64,000 nt of DNA from Petunia secreta (Eukaryota > Streptophyta > Magnoliopsida > Solanales > Solanaceae): positions 30,699,501 to 30,763,500 of the forward strand of contig JARKIP010000005.1 of the NCBI GenBank assembly GCA_029990175.1. Direction: 5' to 3'. The first letter of the stretch is position 1. Every line of letters begins with the position of its first letter. Shown piece after piece: positions 10,587-21,300 of the stretch. The position numbers were made by a program, and so were the translations under genes. A model generated the notes under the pieces. The model did no database searches. It was not told the origin of the DNA and worked only from the letters and a program-made list of their open reading frames with translations.

Positions 10587-12133
10587 ATGCGCTATCAAGA
10601 AAATTTGCCTTAGCGACCACTCTCACCTCGAGGCTCATGGGATTCGAAAGCATCAAGCTAATGTATGATGACGATCCCAAGCTGAAATGCGTTCGTGACG
10701 CAATCTTGAGTGGCCGAAAGGTTGAGAAATATCAGTGGCATGATGGCTACCTCTTCAAAAATGGGAGGGTTTGTGTGCCAGTGTCATCGTGGAGAGAGCT
10801 CTTGGTTCGAGAAGCTCACTCAGGTGGACTGATGGGACACTTCGGTGTCGATAAAACTCTTGGTATCTTGACCGAGCAGTTCCATTGGCCCAAAATGCGA
10901 CGAGATGTGGAAATGCTTTGCAACGCTTGTCTCGTTTGCAAGAAGGCAAAATCGAAGTCCAACCCTCATGGTTTGTACACCCCGTTGCCTGTGCCTGATC
11001 GACCTTGGGTTGATATATCCATGGACTTTGTCTTGGGGTTACCAAGGTCGGGGGGAGGACATGATAGCATCTTCGTTGTGGTTGACCGTTTTTCAAAAAT
11101 GGCTCACTTTATTCCTTGCAAAAAGTGTGATGATGCACAGCATGTAGCTACATTGTTTGTTTCTAACGTGTTAAAATTGCATGGTGTACCTCGTACTATT
11201 GTAAGTGATCGAGACTCGAAGTTCTTGAGTTATTTTTGGAAATGTTTGTGGGGTGCCCTTGGCACCAAGCTACTATTCTCGACGTCTCACCATCCTCAGA
11301 CTGATGGACAGACCGAGGTAGTTAACCGAACCTTGGGATCTTTGCTTCGGGCAATGACCAAAGGAAAGGTTGGAAACTGGGCTGATCGTTTGCCCATGAT
11401 GGAGTTTGCATACAATCGAACGGTGCATAGAATGATCAACATGACCCCGTTTGAATGTGTGTATGGCTTTAATCCTTTAATTCCACTTGATTTAACCCCA
11501 TTGCCTCGAGATTCTGTTCTTGATTTTGAAGGTACTCGACGAGCAGCTGCCTTGATCGAATTGCATGCAAAGGTGAAGAAGAACCTCGAGGAGGCCTATG
11601 CAAAGGTTGCCTTAAAGAAAAACAAGGGGCGTAAAAAGTTGGAATTAAAGAAGGGAGATTGGGTTTGGGTTCACTTCTGAAAGGAACGCTTCCCGAACCA
11701 AAGGAAAGGAAAGTTGGCTCCTCGAGGGGATGGTCCATTTCAAGTGTTGACCAAGATCAACAACAATGCCTACGTGATCGACCTCCCTGGTGAGTATAAC
11801 GTGTCCAACACCTTTAATGTTGCTGACTTAGTTCCTTGTGTTGTAGGTCCAAATTCGGAGGACGAGGAGGGCTTGATTTCGAGGACGAAACCTTCTCAAG
11901 AAGGGGAGGATGATGCAGCCCGATCACGTGCTGATCAAGTGATCGATCCACCGATGAGACCGATGACAAGAAGCCAAACCAAGCTGCTGCACGATGTGCA
12001 CGTTCACTTAGCCTGGCCGAAGGAAAACAATTGCTCCGAAGCTGAGTGGCCGAGCTCAAGAATCAAAGGCATTATCTTCAGATTTGAGCCCGAAGGCAAG
12101 GTGAACGAGGAAAATGAGCTCGAAGACAATTGA
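10587..12133 (+). pseudogene. pol: E3 pol 3' fragment (integrase) with nonsense codon
   Basis: Starts at the end of RNase H (ALSRKFALATT) and covers integrase: the zinc-binding segment around GGLMGHFGVDKT, core DISMDFVLGLP and IVSDRDSKF with the catalytic Asp residues, DGQTEVVNRT with the Glu, and the C-terminal KGDWVWVHF. A TGA at 11678-11680 replaces the CGA/CGG Arg of the relatives and looks like a C-to-T change at a CpG. After it the same frame continues through GPFQVLTKINNNAYVIDL to the stop at 12133 inside the LTR, keeping PMTRSQTK. The upstream part is severed by E2. Confidence 0.9.
11875..11910 (+). other. E3 hairpin plus polypurine tract
   Basis: GATTTCG and CGAAACC arms (one mismatch) around AGGA, then the tract at 11898-11910 abutting the LTR. 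Confidence 0.75.
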
Positions 12134-12662
12134 GCGTCCGAAGGCAACAAGTGTGTGTTCGAGCAGACAATCGAGAACCGAAGCCAAGGCTTACCGAAGT
12201 CAAAGTCTGCCAAACACATTTTAATTCAGCCCTGCGTGGCTTATTTCTATTGGTCAACTGTGACCTATTTACTAGTTTACCCTTAGTATTTCCTATATAA
12301 ACACTACTTCCTTTCATTGTAAGTAGCTAGTTTTTGAACATTGATGAATTGAATGAAAGTGCCGAGCACATTTCTTCTTGTCTCCGTCGTGAGCAAAACC
12401 CCGGTGAAGGCTTTTAAGGACTTGTGGCTTTCGGTTAGTCCGATTGAACATTCCTCTTGATCATTCAGTTTGCAAGAGGCAGTGTTCTCTTGAGGATTGT
12501 TGCATAGTTAGGGTGATTCTTGTCTCCCTTTTGATCGAGCTTAGGGACAGGTTCCCCTCTGTTCTTTCGAAAGAAGCAAGTTTTGTCTTGCTTTTATCTT
12601 CTTCTTAATTGTTCTTGTTCCGCGTTTGTGCTAAGCTTCCCTTCGGGAATTGCATTGCACCA
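11911..12662 (+). repeat. E3 3' LTR (752 bp)
   Basis: Starts TGATGCAGCCCG and ends TTGCACCA. TATA box TATATAAA at 12294-12301. No AGGCGG or GCGATCGC palindrome array is present. The early part encodes the pol C-terminus. Confidence 0.85.
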
Positions 12663-12859
12663 TGGAGACCCGTCACTAGTACGGAATCCTTGTACGGTTC
12701 GAGTTTCCCTTCCTCTCTCGGATATTCAATTCATGGTTTGAATCGTTTATCCATTCTTTTCTTCTATTTCTATTCTCCCCAATCCCTTACTTTCTTGTTA
12801 TCTTGTGATTCTTGCTTCCGCATCCTTGTTATTTGCTTCCGCCTATTTGAGTCTTATCA
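12663..12859 (+). repeat. E4: LTR remnant (3' part)
   Basis: 197 bp ending TTGAGTCTTATCA. It resembles the 3' ends of the E12 and E16 LTRs (repeated GCTTCCGC words, then TATTTG.GTCT.ATCA), so it is the R/U5 end of a related LTR. E3 cuts it on the left and E5 pol resumes on its right. Whether it was a full element or a solo LTR cannot be told. Confidence 0.7.
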
Positions 12860-14624
12860 CCTTGTGAGAGCCCTTGCCCATTGGCAACACTATCTTTGGC
12901 CTCGTGAGTTTGTAATCAAGAGTGACCATGAGTCACTCAAGCATTTGAGAGGCCAAGAGAAGCTCAATAAGAGACATGCCAAGTGGGTTGAATTCATTGA
13001 GTCCTTTCCCTATGTGATCCAATATAAGAAAGGGAAGGACAATGTTGTGGCGGATGCGCTTTCGAGAAAGTTTGCTCTAGCCACCATTCTCACCTCTAAG
13101 CTCATGGGGTTTGAGAGCATTAAATTGATGTATGCTCATGACCCAAAGCTAAAGAGTGTCCTTGACGCTCTAGAGAAGGGGGAGAGAGTTGAGAAATACC
13201 AATGGGTTAATGGATATATCTTTAAGAATGGTAAAGTGTGCATACCCGAGTCCTCATGGAGGGAATTGCTTGTGCGAGAGGCACATTGTGGAGGACTCAT
13301 GGGTCATTTTGGTCGGGACAAGACCTTGGCCATCCTTCGGGAACAATTCCATTGGCCAAAAATGGGGACCCATGTTGAGAAACTTTGCAACTCTTGTCTT
13401 GAATGCAAGGTTGCTAAGTCCAAGTCGAACCCCCATGGTTTGTATACCCCACTCCCCGTACCTACTAGTCCATGGTTGGATATTTCGATGGATTTTGTGA
13501 TGGGACTACCAAGGACTAGGGGGGGCCATGATAGCATTTATGTTGTTGTGGATAGGTTCTCCAAAATGGCTCATTTCATTCCATGTCGTAAATGTGATGA
13601 TGCACAACATGTTGCAACCTTGTTTATTGATAATATCTTGAAATTGCATGGTGTGCCTCAAACCATAGTGAGTGATAGGGACACTAAGTTCCTAAGTCAT
13701 TTTTGGAGGAGTTTATGGGGTGCCCTTGGCACCAAACTCTTGTTTTCTTCGTCCCACCACCCCCAAACCGATGGGCAAACCGAAGTGGTGAACCGAACCT
13801 TGGGTGCTCTTCTTAGAGCCATGACCCGAGGTAAGGGTGGGACTTGGATAGATAAGCTGCCTCTTATGGAGTTTGCCTACAATCGAACCGTGCATCGGAT
13901 GATTGGTATGACTCCATTCGAGTGTGTGTATGGTTTTAACCCCTTGATTCCCCTTGATCTAACCCCTTTGCCAAGGGAAATGGTTGTTAATTTTGAAGGT
14001 AAAGCTAGAGCAAAAGCAATGATGGAACTCCATGCAAAGGCGAAGAAGAATTTGGAGGAAGCCTATGCTAAGGTTGCTTCCAAGAAAAACAAAGGACGCA
14101 AGAAGGTGGAACTCAAGAAGGGTGACTATGTGTGGGTGCACTTCCGGAAAGAAAGGTTTCCAAACCTTAGAAAAGGGAAGTTAGCACCCCGTGGCGATGG
14201 GCCATTCCAAGTGCTCTCAAAGATAAACAACAACGCCTACGTGATCGACTTGCCAAGTGGGTATCAAGTTTCTAATACTTTCAATGTTTGTGACTTGGTT
14301 CCTTTGGATGTAGGTAATGAAGGGGTCGTGGATGATGATGCCTCGATTTCGAGGACGAAATCTTCTCAAGAAGGGGAGGATGATGCCGGGCAATCCACCA
14401 CAAGGAGACCATTCACTCGGAGCCAAGCCAAGGATGTCCAAGAAGCGCATTTACACTTGGAGAGGAAGGGCCTTGAAGAAGGAAGCGATTGGAAGCCATT
14501 CCGGGTGCTCAAACTAGGCCTCACGCCTAAGGAAGAAGAGAGCCCAGCAGAGCTAGGCGCCCCGCCTACCCCAGGCGCTCACTGCCTAAGGCCCAGCAAA
14601 GCACCAGGCGCCCCACCTGGCTAG
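12860..14624 (+). pseudogene. pol: E5 pol 3' fragment (RNase H and integrase)
   Basis: Begins inside RNase H (VRALAHWQHYLWPREF, then SDHESLKHLRGQEK), continues through the ADALSRK linker and the integrase zinc-binding region, the core segments DISMDFVMGLP, IVSDRDTKF and DGQTEVVNRT, and the C-terminal GPFQVLSKINNNAYVIDL. The open frame crosses the polypurine tract and 243 bp of LTR, where it encodes RPFTRSQAK, and stops at 14624 inside the palindrome array. No stop lies before that. Everything upstream was separated by the E4 insertion. Confidence 0.9.
14345..14380 (+). other. E5 hairpin plus polypurine tract
   Basis: Perfect arms GATTTCG (14345-14351) and CGAAATC (14356-14362) around AGGA; tract at 14368-14380. 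Confidence 0.8.
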
Positions 14625-15207
14625 GCGCCCAGCCTAGCTGAAGGCAAAGCCAGGCGCCCCGCCTAGCTTCAGGCGCCCAGCCTAGCTGAAGGCCAAGCCA
14701 GGCGCCCCGCCTAGCTCCAGGCGCCCAGCCTAGCTTCAACATGTTCCAGGCGCCCCTCCCAGCCCCAGGCGCCCCACCTAGCTGCTGAACTTATGTTTCT
14801 TTTACTATTTTGCCCTACGTGGCTTATTTGATGAACCTTATTAGTAAGGGTAATTAAGTCTTTGTGTAAGCTTGGGAAAACACTATAAATATCCAAGCCT
14901 AGCTTATTTTACACTTAGCTTATTATTGATGATTATGAATGATGAACATGAGCAAGGGTCTTGATTATTGAATGAAACCTTTTCTTTTGGGACTTGTAGT
15001 TCTTCTAGCGGATCTAGATGAATACTCTTCCTCTCCGACCATTCTACTTGCGTGCTCGCGTTAGCTCGAGGGTAGTTGCATAGCGTAGGTGTTCTTGTCC
15101 TTCTCTCGGGGTATAACGGAACAAGTTCTCCGTTGCTACTTGGGATTAGAGATCGAGTTACGTCTCGTTCTTTATCTTTTACTTTCCGCGTTTGATTTCC
15201 TACATCA
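14381..15207 (+). repeat. E5 3' LTR (827 bp)
   Basis: TGATGCCGGG...CTACATCA. Class A palindrome array at 14552-14785 with units AGGCGCCCCGCCT and AGGCGCCCAGCCT, TATA box 14884-14890, hairpin 15115-15134 (arms AACGGA and TCCGTT). Confidence 0.9.
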
Positions 15208-16305
15208 TCACTCCACTCCAATTGAGAGAGAAAAGATAGAGAGAAGTGAGGGAGTGACCGGTGACAATCCAAGAGAGGAAAAAGGAGAGGATTTGAGGAG
15301 TGATTTGAGCGGATTGTCACCACAAACTACACTTGACCATGAGGTAAAATTGAGAGAGATGAGGGGTGAGGAAGGAAAAGATGAGAGTGAGAGCACCCAT
15401 TGTTCTAACCCTTCTTTATCTTCTATCTCTTCGTGTGAAAGTTCTTGTGTAGGTACAATTGAAGACAAGTCATTGGAGCCTCAATGTGAGCTTCATGAAG
15501 GAGGAGTTGCATATGACACTTCAAATCTTGTGAGTGATCAAGAAAGTACTACAAATGTAAGTGTTGCTTCACCTTTTCTTGAGCCCACTAGCTACTTGTC
15601 TTGTAATAACTCAACACTAGTTGGTGTTTTTGATGCATCTAGTGAGTATACCACTAGTGAAGAGTCTAGTTGTCAACTTGAGTGTGCTTGTGAAACACTA
15701 GTTGAGAGGGATGCTATGCCACATCATGATGTGAGCTCATTGTTCATTGAACCCCTCCCTAGTGTAGATTTGATAGTTGACCATGATTGTGACCTTTACT
15801 ATGACACACCGCCAACATTTGACATTGGGAAAGATGAGGTAGTTGACCATTCCCTAATTGACATGCTTCTATTTGGTGGGCCAATGTGTTGTAGCAAGGA
15901 TGATTGTTACCTTGAGGAGTCTCTAGAATGTGAGATGGATCGATTTGTTTTTGAAGACTCCTTGAGTGTGGATGAAGAACCTAGTCTTGATACCATGCTT
16001 GTATTTGACCATGAATTTGAGGTGCATGCTTTTACATTTCCATTGTGTGAAGATAATCTCATTTGTGGTAGCGATTTCTATCGGACTAGGGTGGGTGGTC
16101 AAATGGAACCCCCGTGGTGTGAAGGGTTTGACCCCTTAGGCAACCCATTGCTTGAAAATGTGGGTGAGGTAGATGGTTCTTTGAGTGACCCTCCTACTAT
16201 TGCTAGTGTGGGTTGTGATGAAGAAGAATCCATCATCAACACCTTCCTTGAGAGCTTGACTTTTGAGGAGGGTTGCCTAGTTGATGAAATGGAAGGGAAA
16301 GAGCC
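15208..16305 (+). CDS. E6 non-autonomous protein, part 1 (unrecognised family)
   Basis: Open in one frame and homologous to the E10, E12 and E16 proteins. Landmarks in order: EREKIERSEGVTGDN, PHHDVSSLFIEPL, YDTPPTFDIGKDE, FGGPMCC, LEESLECEMDRFVFEDS, EPPWCEGFDPL and EEGCLVDEMEG. It is strongly acidic and Ser/Cys-rich with no transmembrane segment and no motif I know. It is cut at a GAGCC target site by E7. The frame resumes in phase at 23940, so E7 is the only break. An apparent extension into the E7 LTR (to 16546) is coincidental read-through. Function unknown; restricted here to non-autonomous elements. Confidence 0.7.
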
Positions 16306-17135
16306 TGATGCCGGGCAAACTAGCTCGAGACCCTTCACAAGAAGCCAAGCCAAAGCTATCCATGATGCTCACCTTCACTTGGTATGGAGAGGCTTGAACG
16401 AGGAAGATGGAAGCTCCGGAACAACCTTGAAGATCATGCATTGGAGCACCGTGGAAGGGGAACCATCTAGGACACTTGGAGAGGCTCAAGAGACACAAAA
16501 GGAGACACCCCAAGAAGCTTCAGGAAGAGGCGGACCGCCTACCTGAAGAGGCGGACCGCCTAAACTTTGCACACTCTCTGGACTTTGGGAGGGGCGGACC
16601 GCCTACCTCACAGAGGCGGACCGCCTCCTTGACTGGTGGCCTCAGGAAGTTGAGCCAAGGCGGGGCGCCTACTAGGGGTGGGCGGACCGCCTACCCCTGC
16701 TTTGACTCCATCCGGATTTTGCCTATTTTGTGTGTATAATTCCAACTTTGGCCCTAAGTGGCTTCTATTGTATAAACCCACTTAGGGGTATTTTAGACAC
16801 TTCATTACATGTTGTAGAAGGCTATAAAAGCCTTCATTAGGTCTTGAACTCATTTCAACCTATCTTGAATGCAAAACACAAGAGAAATACTCTCTATTGA
16901 AACCTTTGATTCTTGGCTTGAATTTCAATTGGACGAATCCAAGTTGAACCTCAAACCCCCCCGACCATTCTATTTGCAAGGACCACGTGATTCTTGAGGA
17001 TAGTTGCATAGTGCTAGGTGATTCTTTCCAATCGCTCGGGGTGTAACGGAACAAGTTCTCCGTTGCTACTCGACTTTAGTGTAAGTCTCGTCTCACTTTT
17101 ATCTTTACTCGCTTTCGTAGGTTTTCCCTACATCA
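16306..17135 (+). repeat. E7 5' LTR (830 bp)
   Basis: TGATGCCGGGCAAAC...GTTTTCCCTACATCA. The first part repeats the pol C-terminal coding stretch. Class B array at 16525-16700 has five AGGCGGACCGCCT-type units and one AGGCGGGGCGCCT unit. GTAAGT at 17081-17086 is a candidate splice donor. Confidence 0.95.
16823..16829 (+). promoter_or_regulatory. E7 5' LTR TATA box
   Basis: TATAAAA within GGCTATAAAAGCC, about 120 bp after the last palindrome; the same box is at 23622-23628 in the 3' LTR. Confidence 0.65.
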
Positions 17136-18321
17136 GTTGGTATCAGAGCAAGGCTAGGGTTGCGTTCTTACGAGCCCTCGTCCTACTCTTCGTGCTTGTC
17201 TTTTATGTTCCGTGTTTATTTTCGTGTTCTTGTTCTTGTTTCATTGAAAAAGAAGAAAAAAAGTCAAAAACTAGAAAACCCAAAAATTTGCTAGAAATCG
17301 TTGGTTGTTACGTTTTTGTTGGTTTTGATTATCGGGGATTGTTTGTTTACGTGAACCCGACAATTGGGTACCAACAAAACGCGTTTTGGAGTTGAAAATC
17401 AAAATTGAAAAATTTGAACCCTAGGTTGGGTATTTTGCAAAATTGGCCAAAACTTGTTTGATGTTATGATTTTGTGGTTGTTTGGTATCGGGGATTATTC
17501 CTTATAGTTACCCCGTCATTTTGATACCACTATAACATCATTTGGAGTAGCGGAGTGAAAATCGAATTTTTGAAATCTTGGTGTTCTTGAAGTTTTTGAA
17601 GAATTTGCTCCAAATCTTTGAATCAAGTTGTTTGTTGGTTGTTTGTTGGATTAGACCATTGGGGTTTGCTTGTTATAGTCCAAAACAACTTTGGGTACCA
17701 TTACATATCAAAAACTTCTTGAAAACATTGGAAAATCGAGTGCCAAAAACCAAGAAACGGACTTGAAACTGTGCAGGAGAAAGGCCTAGGCGGACCGCCC
17801 CTTATCTTAGGCGGACCGCCCATTTTTCTGCCACTCTCTGGATCTTGGAGTAGGCGGACCGCCTACCTTACAGAGGCGGGGCGCCCACTCCCTGAAGGGT
17901 GTCCGGGTAGTTTGTTTCTTAGGCTTTCGTGGTTTGTTTGCTTCCATTACTTCCGGTTAGTACTTTGCGAGTAATTCTCCTACTCAACTAGTACTAATTC
18001 ATTGAGCGCTTAGGATATTCGTGCGTGTTGGTGTTGATAACTTCAAAGAAGACTCGTAGAATTTCTTTGGCTCAAGTGCTCACTTAAAAGCCAAACGCCC
18101 ATAGAGTCCCACTAACTCCACTCTTCCCGAAGAGCATTGGGTACTTGTTGGATTGTTTGGTTGTTGAGGTAGTTGTTCAACTCCGAGGAAGACTTTTGAA
18201 TTCGAGCTTGAGTGAACCTACCCCAAAAACAAGAGTGAACCCGAGAGACAATCAAGGGTAAGGGAGCGAGTGAGGACTTTTACTCTAATCTCTTTACTTG
18301 TTTTTGATTGTTGTAGGTACA
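17136..18321 (+). other. E7 leader with class B cassette and probable intron
   Basis: No gene. Stem-loop modules at about 17320-17400, 17420-17560 and 17630-17750, then a palindrome array at 17787-17890 (three AGGCGGACCGCC units, one AGGCGGGGCGCC) sharing the phrase CACTCTCTGGA..TTGG with the LTR array. Before gag lie CTCTTCCCGAAGAG (about 18120), a CTAAT branch-point-like site and TTGTAG (AG ends at 18316). Confidence 0.75.
17138..17149 (+). other. E7 primer-binding site
   Basis: TGGTATCAGAGC, two bases after the 5' LTR, complementary to initiator tRNA-Met. Confidence 0.95.
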
Positions 18322-21300
18322 ATGGCGGATGAGAAGGCCAAATCAACCATTGAGGTTCCCGTTGACGTCTTGGCTAGTCTATTGGCCGAGGTGAAAACCT
18401 TGAACCTTAGAATGGAGGTCTTTGAAAAGGAAAGGACCCCGAGTGTCCAAAAGGATGCCAACGAAGGCACAAGTGATGATTCAATCATGAAGCCGGATCA
18501 ATATGCGGAGTTAGTTCGTCGACAACGGTTGAGGGACGAGGCTCTTGCTAGAGAAAGATCGTTGGGCACTCCCCAACCCTTGGGCAATCCCCAAGGAGAT
18601 GTCCCACTCTTAAGGCCCCGAAGAAATGTGATTCCTCTTGAGCAAGTTGATGAAGCTCAAGAAGGGGAGGGCCTCGGTTTAGATGATGATTTTGATGCTC
18701 ATTATCCACCTAGGAGAGCGATGAACGGAGGCCGAGGAATGGATGGAGGTCGTGGACGAGGTCGAGGACCTCCAAGGGCTTTCATGGGAAGGGACTTGAG
18801 AAGGGAGTATGATGAGGTTGAAGACTACTACGGGGGTCAACCGGGACCACATCGTGGGGTTCGTGACACTAACCTCAATAGTGTAAAGATCACTATCCCG
18901 CCTTTCTAGGGAACTAGTGATCCGGAGGCTTTCTTAGAATGGAAGGTTCAATTGGAGCGGGTCTTTGACACGAATGATATGTCCGAGGAGAAGAAGGCTA
19001 CATATGCCATTGCTTCCTTTGAATCTTATGCCTCTACATGGTGGGAATCCATGAAGCGTTCGAGGAGACGACTTGGGTTGCGGATGAACATCACTTGGGA
19101 AGAGTTGAAAGAAATAATGAGCAACAAGTATGTGACTCCCAAGTACCGACAAGAGCAACTCAAACGGCTCTATGAATTGAAGCAAGGCTCCAAACCCGTT
19201 GATGAATATTTCAATGATTTTGAGAAGAACCGGATGGCTCTTGATATGGAAACGGAGGATGAGGAACAAGCTATCATCCGTTTCAAAAGTGGCTTGAGTA
19301 GGGAGATTGCTTCCCAATTGAGGCTACACACCTTCCACTCTCTACAAGATGTGTGTGATGCCGCGGTTGAGGCCGAGAAGTGGTTCAAAGAAGAAAAGGC
19401 TCCTCGCTATAGGAGTACCACCACTACCACTCCAACAACTCGCCCCAAAAAATGGAAGACCCCATACACAAGTGGTGCAAGTGGGAGTCGAGATGTGAAG
19501 AAGCCTTTTGAGAAGGCTACCCCGAGAAGCGACCACAAAGAGGTTGGAGGTAATTCTAAAACTACTTTAAATACTCCTTCTTCTTCTTCTTTCCAATGCC
19601 ATAAATGTAAGGGTTACGGCCACTTTGCCAAAGAGTGCCCTACCCGGAAAACAATGATTGTGATGGATGATGGGTTGGTCTATGAGGGAGAAAGTGAGTC
19701 CGAGGGAGAAGTTGAGGAGGAGAGTGAGGAAGTTGAGGGTGAGGGTGAAGAGAGAGTGACGGAGGGGGATGATCCCAATATGTTCCTTGTGGTTCGCCGC
19801 ATTTTGGGAACCATGGTGAGTGAAGAGAGGGAAGATGAACAAAGGGAAAACTTGTTCCATGCTCGGTGTAGAGTGAAGGGGCAAGTATGTTCCATGATCA
19901 TAGACTCGGGTAGTTGTGCGAATGTGGTGAGCCAATCCTTGGTCTCACAATTGAAATTGACTACCCAAAAGCACCCTAATCCCTACCGTTTGCAATGGTT
20001 GAGTGAGTGTGGGGAATTGAGGGTCTTGAAACAAGTCTTGATTAGGTTCAAGATTGGGAACTATCAAGATGAACACATGTTTGACGTGGTGCCAATGCAA
20101 GCATGCCACCTTTTATTTGGTAGGCCGTGGCAATACGACAAACAAGTGGTTCATGATGGCTGGGCCAACACTTACACGGTTAGACATGAGGGGAAGAAGT
20201 TTGTGCTCACACCCTTGTCCCCAAAGCAAGTAAGTGAAGACTATCGGCGCATGAAAGAGTTGAGGGAAGCGGCTAAGGCCAAGTCCCCGGTTGTGGCCAA
20301 ACCTTTGGCCGAGACTCCACCATCTTCCACCGGTCGCATGTGTGCCATGATGCAACCGGGTGAGATTTTGAAAGGTAATGATGGCACCAAAATGCTCATA
20401 TGCCTAGTGCACAAAGGTATGGTTTTAAATTCCGAAAGTGATTATTTATCTAACCCTAACCCTTTGCCTAGTGCTATTGAAAATGTTTTGAAGGTTTATG
20501 AGGACATGTTCCCGGATGAGATGCCGGATGGATTGCCTCCTTTGAGGGGGATTGAACATCAAATTGACTTTGTCCCGGGATCTCAAATTCCCAACAAACC
20601 GGCATATAGGAGCAATCCCGAGGACACAAGGGAGCTACAAAAGCAAATTGATGAGTTGCTCACCAAGGGCTTGGTGAGGGAAAGCTTGAGCCCTTGTGCC
20701 GTGCCCGTGATCCTTGTTCCGAAGAAGGATGGCACTTGGAGGATGTGTGTGGATTGTCGAGCGGTCAACAAGATCACGGTAAAGTATCGACATCCCATAC
20801 CTCGTTTGGATGATATGTTAGATGAGCTTAGTGGTTCTAGCATCTTTTCAAAGATAGATCTTAGGTCCGGTTACCATCAAATCCGAATGAAACCCGGAGA
20901 TGAATGGAAAACCGCATTCAAGACCAAGTTTGGTCTATATGAATGGTTGGTGATGCCCTTCGGCCTCTCCAACGCACCTAGCACTTTCATGAGATTAATG
21001 AACCACGTGCTTAAGCCATTCATCAACAAATTCGTGGTCGTCTACTTTGATGACATATTGATTTATAGCAAGTCAATAGGCGACCATGTGGGCCACTTGA
21101 GTCAAGTGCTTGAAGTGCTACGAGCCGAAAAGCTCTATGCCAAGTTTAAGAAGTGCGCCTTTTGTGTTGAAAAGGTTGTCTTTTTGGGCTTTGTTGTTAG
21201 TGTCAATGGTGTAGAAGTTGATGAGTCCAAAGTTGAAGCCATTAGAGATTGGCCTACTCCCACCACCGTTTCTCATGTGCGGAGTTTTCATGGACTTGCT

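Larger units (their letters stand above)
10587..12662 (+). mobile_element. E3: autonomous Ty3/gypsy element without cassettes, visible 3' part
   Basis: Only the integrase end of pol and the 3' LTR are inside the window; the rest lies left of E1/E2. It is inserted in an LTR of E4. Its LTR matches that of E9 (ending TGCACCA rather than CATCA), so E3 and E9 form one family. Confidence 0.85.
12860..15207 (+). mobile_element. E5: autonomous Ty3/gypsy element, class A, visible 3' part
   Basis: Pol from RNase H onward plus the complete 3' LTR. Its 5' part lies beyond the window left of the E4-E1 stack. It interrupts the non-autonomous frame of E6 at 15208 (flank TCACT). Confidence 0.9.

Noticed and set aside
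11898..11910. GGGGAGG as a ribosome-binding site
   Set aside because: It is the polypurine tract, always directly against the 3' LTR; the genome is a plant's.
12609..12859. N-terminal extension of the E5 pol ORF
   Set aside because: The extension is translation of E3 and E4 LTR sequence; coding homology starts after 12859.
15089..16546. ORF joining the E5 LTR, the E6 protein and the E7 LTR
   Set aside because: An accidental read-through of two insertion junctions; target duplications and LTR ends show three separate sources.
17138..17149. tRNA gene fragment
   Set aside because: Only the 12-13 nt complementary to the tRNA 3' end is present; no cloverleaf can be drawn.
20451..20462. Telomere-like TAACCCTAACCC words (also near 47257 and 58738)
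   Set aside because: They encode SNPNPLPS of pol in every copy and are not repeated further.
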